A stretch of DNA of 5,594 nt, taken from Sneathiella sp. Lineage in GTDB: Bacteria; Pseudomonadota; Alphaproteobacteria; Sneathiellales; Sneathiellaceae. The position numbers were made by a program, and so were the translations under genes. The notes under the pieces are model-generated. The model saw only the letters and a list, made by a program, of their open reading frames with translations, was not told where the DNA came from and did no database searches. The stretch lies in contig JAESPT010000277.1 of NCBI GenBank assembly GCA_016765515.1, positions 1-5,594 on the forward strand. The letters are read 5' to 3'. Below are positions 1 through 5,594 of the stretch, piece after piece; positions within the stretch are counted from its first letter, which is position 1, and each line of letters begins with the position of its first letter.

Positions 1-714
1 AATGGCCTGGCAAATGAATCAGCCGCTGAGCTGAAGGACCCGATTTCACGGGTAAATGCAAAAGATGTGGTTAATTGCGATATCCTGATTTGTCCGCCGG
101 CAACCCTTGTTCGGGAAATGGCGTCTCTTGCTGAAGGATCCGCCGTCTCTATTGGTGGCCAGGATTGTCACGCAAATGAAAAAGGCGCTCATACAGGTGA
201 CATTAGCGCGGAAATGCTGAAAGAAGCCGGTGCAGACTATTGCCTGGTTGGGCATTCGGAACGCCGAACAGATCATAGTGAGACGAATGATGTTGTTAAA
301 GCCAAGGCCGAAGCTGCTTTGCGGGCAGGGTTAATCGCCGTTGTCTGCGTTGGGGAAACGTTGGATGAACGGGAAAGTGGCTCAACTCTCTCGGTTATTA
401 CGGATCAGGTGAAGCATTCTTTGCCAGAAGGTGCCACAGCGGCAAATACAGTTGTCGCCTATGAACCCGTTTGGGCTATCGGCACAGGTAAAACACCAAC
501 TGCATCAGATGTTGCAGATGTCCATGCCCATATTCGCCGCGATCTTGGTGATATTTTGAAAGACGCGGATAGCGTTCGTCTTCTTTATGGGGGATCTGTA
601 AAGGGAAGCAATGCGGAAGAACTGATGTCGCTTGAGCATGTTAATGGTGGTCTTGTTGGCGGTGCCAGTTTGAAAGCGGAAGATTTCTGGCCAATCGTTG
701 AAACGGGTCTCTAG
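1..714 (+). CDS. tpiA: Triosephosphate isomerase, 5'-truncated by the window edge
   Basis: Interconverts dihydroxyacetone phosphate and glyceraldehyde 3-phosphate in cytosolic glycolysis and gluconeogenesis. The reading frame is open from base 1, and the first codons (Asn-Gly-Leu) match the residues just after the catalytic Lys of the family's NWKMNG motif. About 10-14 N-terminal residues, including that Lys and the start codon, therefore lie outside the window. The visible 237 residues are otherwise complete compared with the usual ~250. Visible landmarks are the electrophilic His in VGHSERR (His codon 253-255), the catalytic Glu in YEPVWAIGTGKTPT (Glu codon 463-465, beginning loop 6), the phosphate-binding YGGSV (586-600) and the GGLVGGASL loop (646-672). 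The GTG at 67 is internal and not a plausible start. The stop is TAG at 712-714. No clear terminator follows; secG is next after 108 bp. Identification is secure. Confidence 0.97.
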   Translation, partial: NGLANESAAELKDPISRVNAKDVVNCDILICPPATLVREMASLAEGSAVSIGGQDCHANEKGAHTGDISAEMLKEAGADYCLVGHSERRTDHSETNDVVKAKAEAALRAGLIAVVCVGETLDERESGSTLSVITDQVKHSLPEGATAANTVVAYEPVWAIGTGKTPTASDVADVHAHIRRDLGDILKDADSVRLLYGGSVKGSNAEELMSLEHVNGGLVGGASLKAEDFWPIVETGL

Positions 715-733
715 TAGATCCATATAAGTCTGG

Positions 734-750
734 TAATCCGTATTGGATTA
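734..750. repeat. Small perfect hairpin in the tpiA-secG gap
   Basis: Arms TAATCC (734-739) and GGATTA (745-750) are exact reverse complements around a 5-nt loop. It lies 20 bp after the tpiA stop. No T-run follows, so it is a poor intrinsic terminator. It could be an mRNA-end stabiliser, a protein site or chance. Confidence 0.35.
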
Positions 751-781
751 GTGTAGAAGCCGTCCAATTGTGCTTAAATCG

Positions 782-798
782 AAGCGGATTATCCGCTT
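782..798. repeat. 8-bp-arm palindrome just upstream of secG
   Basis: AAGCGGAT (782-789) and ATCCGCTT (791-798) are exact reverse complements around one central base, so an RNA hairpin would open to a loop of at least 3 nt. The palindrome ends 24 bp before the secG ATG, between the putative transcription start region and the ribosome binding site. No U-tract follows, which argues against a terminator. It may be an operator or a 5'-leader hairpin. Its role is not established by the sequence. Confidence 0.4.
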
Positions 799-822
799 AA
801 TTGTCCAGGAATAAGTAGACTC

Positions 823-1134
823 ATGGAAACAGTTCTGTTGGTCATTCACGTGTTGATCGCTATTTTCTTGATCGGAGTAGTCTTACTTCAACGCTCAGAA
901 GGCGGTGCTCTTGGCATCGGCGGCGGCGGCGGCGGCGACGGCGTCATGACCGGAAGAGGCGCTGCAAACCTGCTAACGCGCTTAACGGCTGTTCTTGCAG
1001 CAGCGTTTTTCGGAACGAGCATTATTCTTGCCGTCTTGAGTGGTTCACACAACGTACCTACGTCTATTTTGGACCAGACGACAGAAACAACGCCTGCTCA
1101 ACCGGCAGAGCCTGCGGCTCCATTATCCCAGTAA
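823..1134 (+). CDS. secG: Preprotein translocase subunit SecG
   Basis: Small inner-membrane subunit of the SecYEG channel, which assists SecA-driven export of unfolded proteins. The 103-residue product has two hydrophobic segments, about residues 4-22 and 51-72. They are joined by the family's loop, with LLQRSEGGALGIGG followed by a Gly run and then TGRGAANLLTRLTA. The C-terminal tail (about 73-103) is rich in Thr, Pro and Ala, as is common in alphaproteobacterial SecG. The ATG start puts TM1 at the very N-terminus as expected. An AGGA at 807-810 is a possible ribosome binding site, though its 12-nt spacing is long. The gene is followed closely by an intrinsic terminator, so it is probably the end of its transcript, either alone or with tpiA. 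Confidence 0.95.
   Translation: METVLLVIHVLIAIFLIGVVLLQRSEGGALGIGGGGGGDGVMTGRGAANLLTRLTAVLAAAFFGTSIILAVLSGSHNVPTSILDQTTETTPAQPAEPAAPLSQ
919..936 (+). repeat. (GGC)6 trinucleotide repeat inside secG
   Basis: Six consecutive GGC codons encode Gly33-Gly38 in the cytosolic loop of SecG. A Gly-rich loop is normal in this family, but using one identical codon six times creates a pure in-frame microsatellite. Slippage by whole units would change loop length without a frameshift. Confidence 0.85.
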
Positions 1135-1151
1135 AATCAAAATAATTTCAC

Positions 1152-1177
1152 GGGGTGGCGTTTTTGCCGCCTCTTTT
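1152..1177 (+). terminator. Intrinsic terminator after secG
   Basis: The left arm GGGGTGGC (1152-1159) pairs with GCCGCCTC (1166-1173), giving 8 bp including two G-U pairs, around the loop GTTTTT. TTTT follows at 1174-1177. The stem starts 17 bp after the secG stop. This separates secG from pyrG and implies that pyrG has its own promoter. Confidence 0.8.
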
Positions 1178-1179
1178 AC

Positions 1180-2848
<1,669 letters not shown>

Positions 2849-2886
2849 GACAAACTTATAAAAAGACATACACTTATAGACAAGGA
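2849..2886 (+). repeat. Imperfect short direct repeats in the pyrG-kdsA gap
   Basis: Three similar units begin with GACA: GACAAACTTATA (2849-2860), GACATACACTTATA (2865-2878) and the shorter GACAAGGA (2879-2886). The heptamer ACTTATA occurs exactly twice, 18 bp apart. The last unit overlaps the kdsA ribosome binding site AAGGA (2882-2886), which has a good 7-nt spacing to the ATG. Low-complexity sequence of this length can arise by chance. Confidence 0.4.
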
Positions 2887-2893
2887 CCAGGAA

Positions 2894-5037
<2,144 letters not shown>

Positions 5038-5057
5038 ACCTAAAAAAATGATTGTCG

Positions 5058-5085
5058 AAAAAGGTGGGCTTGCCCGCCTTTTTTT
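5058..5085 (+). terminator. Strong intrinsic terminator after eno
   Basis: The left arm AAAAAGGTGGG (5058-5068) pairs with CCCGCCTTTTT (5073-5083), an 11-bp stem with one G-U pair and a CTTG loop. The T-run extends over 5079-5085. It begins 20 bp after the eno stop and closes the proposed pyrG-kdsA-eno transcript. The A-tract on the left arm could also let it work on opposite-strand transcripts. Confidence 0.92.
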
Positions 5086-5196
5086 GTGACTGGTTCAACG
5101 TCGAAACTAAAAAAGATTAATATTTTAGTCAGTTTTTTTCAGTATATTTATTTAGTCTAATATATAAACTGATTAAATCGCGGCGAGTGTTCTCAG
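5086..5196 (+). promoter_or_regulatory. AT-rich control region with inverted repeats before the sensor gene
   Basis: This gap after the eno terminator is much more AT-rich than its flanks and very probably holds the promoter of the gene starting at 5197. It contains an inverted repeat ACTAAAA (5106-5112)/TTTTAGT (5123-5129) and an imperfect one, ATTTAGTC (5150-5157)/GATTAAAT (5171-5178), with 7 of 8 arm positions complementary. TTTAGTC occurs twice (5124-5130 and 5151-5157). -10-like hexamers lie in the TAATATATAAA stretch at 5158-5168, but no convincing -35 pairs with them. The repeats could bind a regulator; no regulator can be named. Confidence 0.45.
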
Positions 5197-5594
5197 ATGC
5201 AAACACCAATTCCGATGACTGGTTTCAAGAAAACTCAACCCATATTGATTTTTGGGATTTGCTTTGTTTTAGCGATTTTGTCTTGGTGGTACCTGACGGA
5301 ACAAAGGCAGTCAGACTCTAAGCTAGATCTAGCAAAACAAGCTGAAATATTTTCGCGTTATATAACCAATGACATTGATGCTCGATTACCTGCGCTTGAG
5401 CGAATGGTGCATCGCTGGATCGAGCAGGGCGGTACCTCAAAGAAAGAATTTGTATCCGACGCAACGCAATATATATCTGATATTCCCGGCTTTCAAGCGA
5501 TTGAGTGGGTCGATGAGACCTATCATGTGCGTTGGGTTGTGCCCTTAAAAGGAAATGAAAAAGCTGAGAACCTCTACTTGGGATTTGAAGAGCG
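5197..5594 (+). CDS. Membrane-anchored sensor-like protein, CHASE-like periplasmic domain, 3' end outside window
   Basis: The frame is open from ATG 5197 to the window end: 132 codons plus two bases. A short polar N-terminus with KK at 11-12 precedes one clear transmembrane segment (about 15-33). A soluble, probably periplasmic region follows. Residues about 45-132 show a helical stretch (KQAEIFSRYITNDIDARL) and then DIPGFQAIEWVDETYHVRWV followed by PLKGN. These resemble the extracellular CHASE-type sensor domains that head many histidine kinases and diguanylate cyclases. The signalling output domain would lie beyond the window, so kinase, cyclase or other function cannot be decided. GGCGAG at 5182-5187 is a weak ribosome binding site 9 nt before the ATG. 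An in-frame stop at 5170-5172 limits upstream extension, and Met7 (5215) is the only alternative nearby. It is separated from eno by a strong terminator and has its own AT-rich upstream region, so it is an independent transcription unit. Confidence 0.75.
   Translation, partial: MQTPIPMTGFKKTQPILIFGICFVLAILSWWYLTEQRQSDSKLDLAKQAEIFSRYITNDIDARLPALERMVHRWIEQGGTSKKEFVSDATQYISDIPGFQAIEWVDETYHVRWVVPLKGNEKAENLYLGFEE

Noticed and set aside
782..805. Palindrome as an intrinsic terminator for tpiA
   Set aside because: The stem is followed by AATTGTCC rather than a T-run and has essentially no loop, so it does not fit a Rho-independent terminator.

Overview
The window looks like a piece of an alphaproteobacterial chromosome. 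It carries, all on the + strand, tpiA (5' end cut off by the window), secG, pyrG, kdsA and eno, followed by the first 132 codons of a membrane-anchored sensor-like protein that runs off the right edge. The order tpiA-secG-pyrG-kdsA-eno is a familiar alphaproteobacterial housekeeping cluster. The protein details fit this: SecG has a Gly-rich loop and a Pro/Ala-rich tail, and KdsA has the Cys-containing AGPC motif. KdsA makes the Kdo precursor of lipopolysaccharide, so the organism should be an LPS-bearing Gram-negative. Base composition is moderate by eye, neither very GC-rich nor AT-rich, which suggests a moderate-GC (perhaps marine) member of the class. I cannot name the genus.

Layout: 1-714 tpiA; 715-822 a gap with two small perfect hairpins; 823-1134 secG; 1135-1216 a gap with a good intrinsic terminator and then a candidate promoter almost touching the pyrG start; 1217-2848 pyrG; 2894-3724 kdsA; 3766-5037 eno. 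A strong intrinsic terminator lies at 5058-5085. It is followed by about 110 bp of AT-rich sequence with inverted repeats, probably the promoter region of the last gene, which starts at 5197.

Transcription can be read from these signals. secG ends at its own terminator. pyrG-kdsA-eno have gaps of 45 and 41 bp with no terminator between them, so they probably form one transcript ending after eno. The products serve glycolysis/gluconeogenesis (TpiA, Eno), protein export (SecG), CTP synthesis (PyrG) and LPS Kdo synthesis (KdsA). CTP is also used to activate Kdo as CMP-Kdo, and enolase makes the phosphoenolpyruvate that KdsA consumes, so pyrG, kdsA and eno are metabolically linked.

I found no mobile element, CRISPR array, RNA gene or clearly novel system. 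The points most worth a second look are the apparently leaderless pyrG start with a C-run at the predicted transcription start, the sensor-like gene directly after eno where ftsB/pdhA would often be expected, and the repeat-rich control region in front of that gene.
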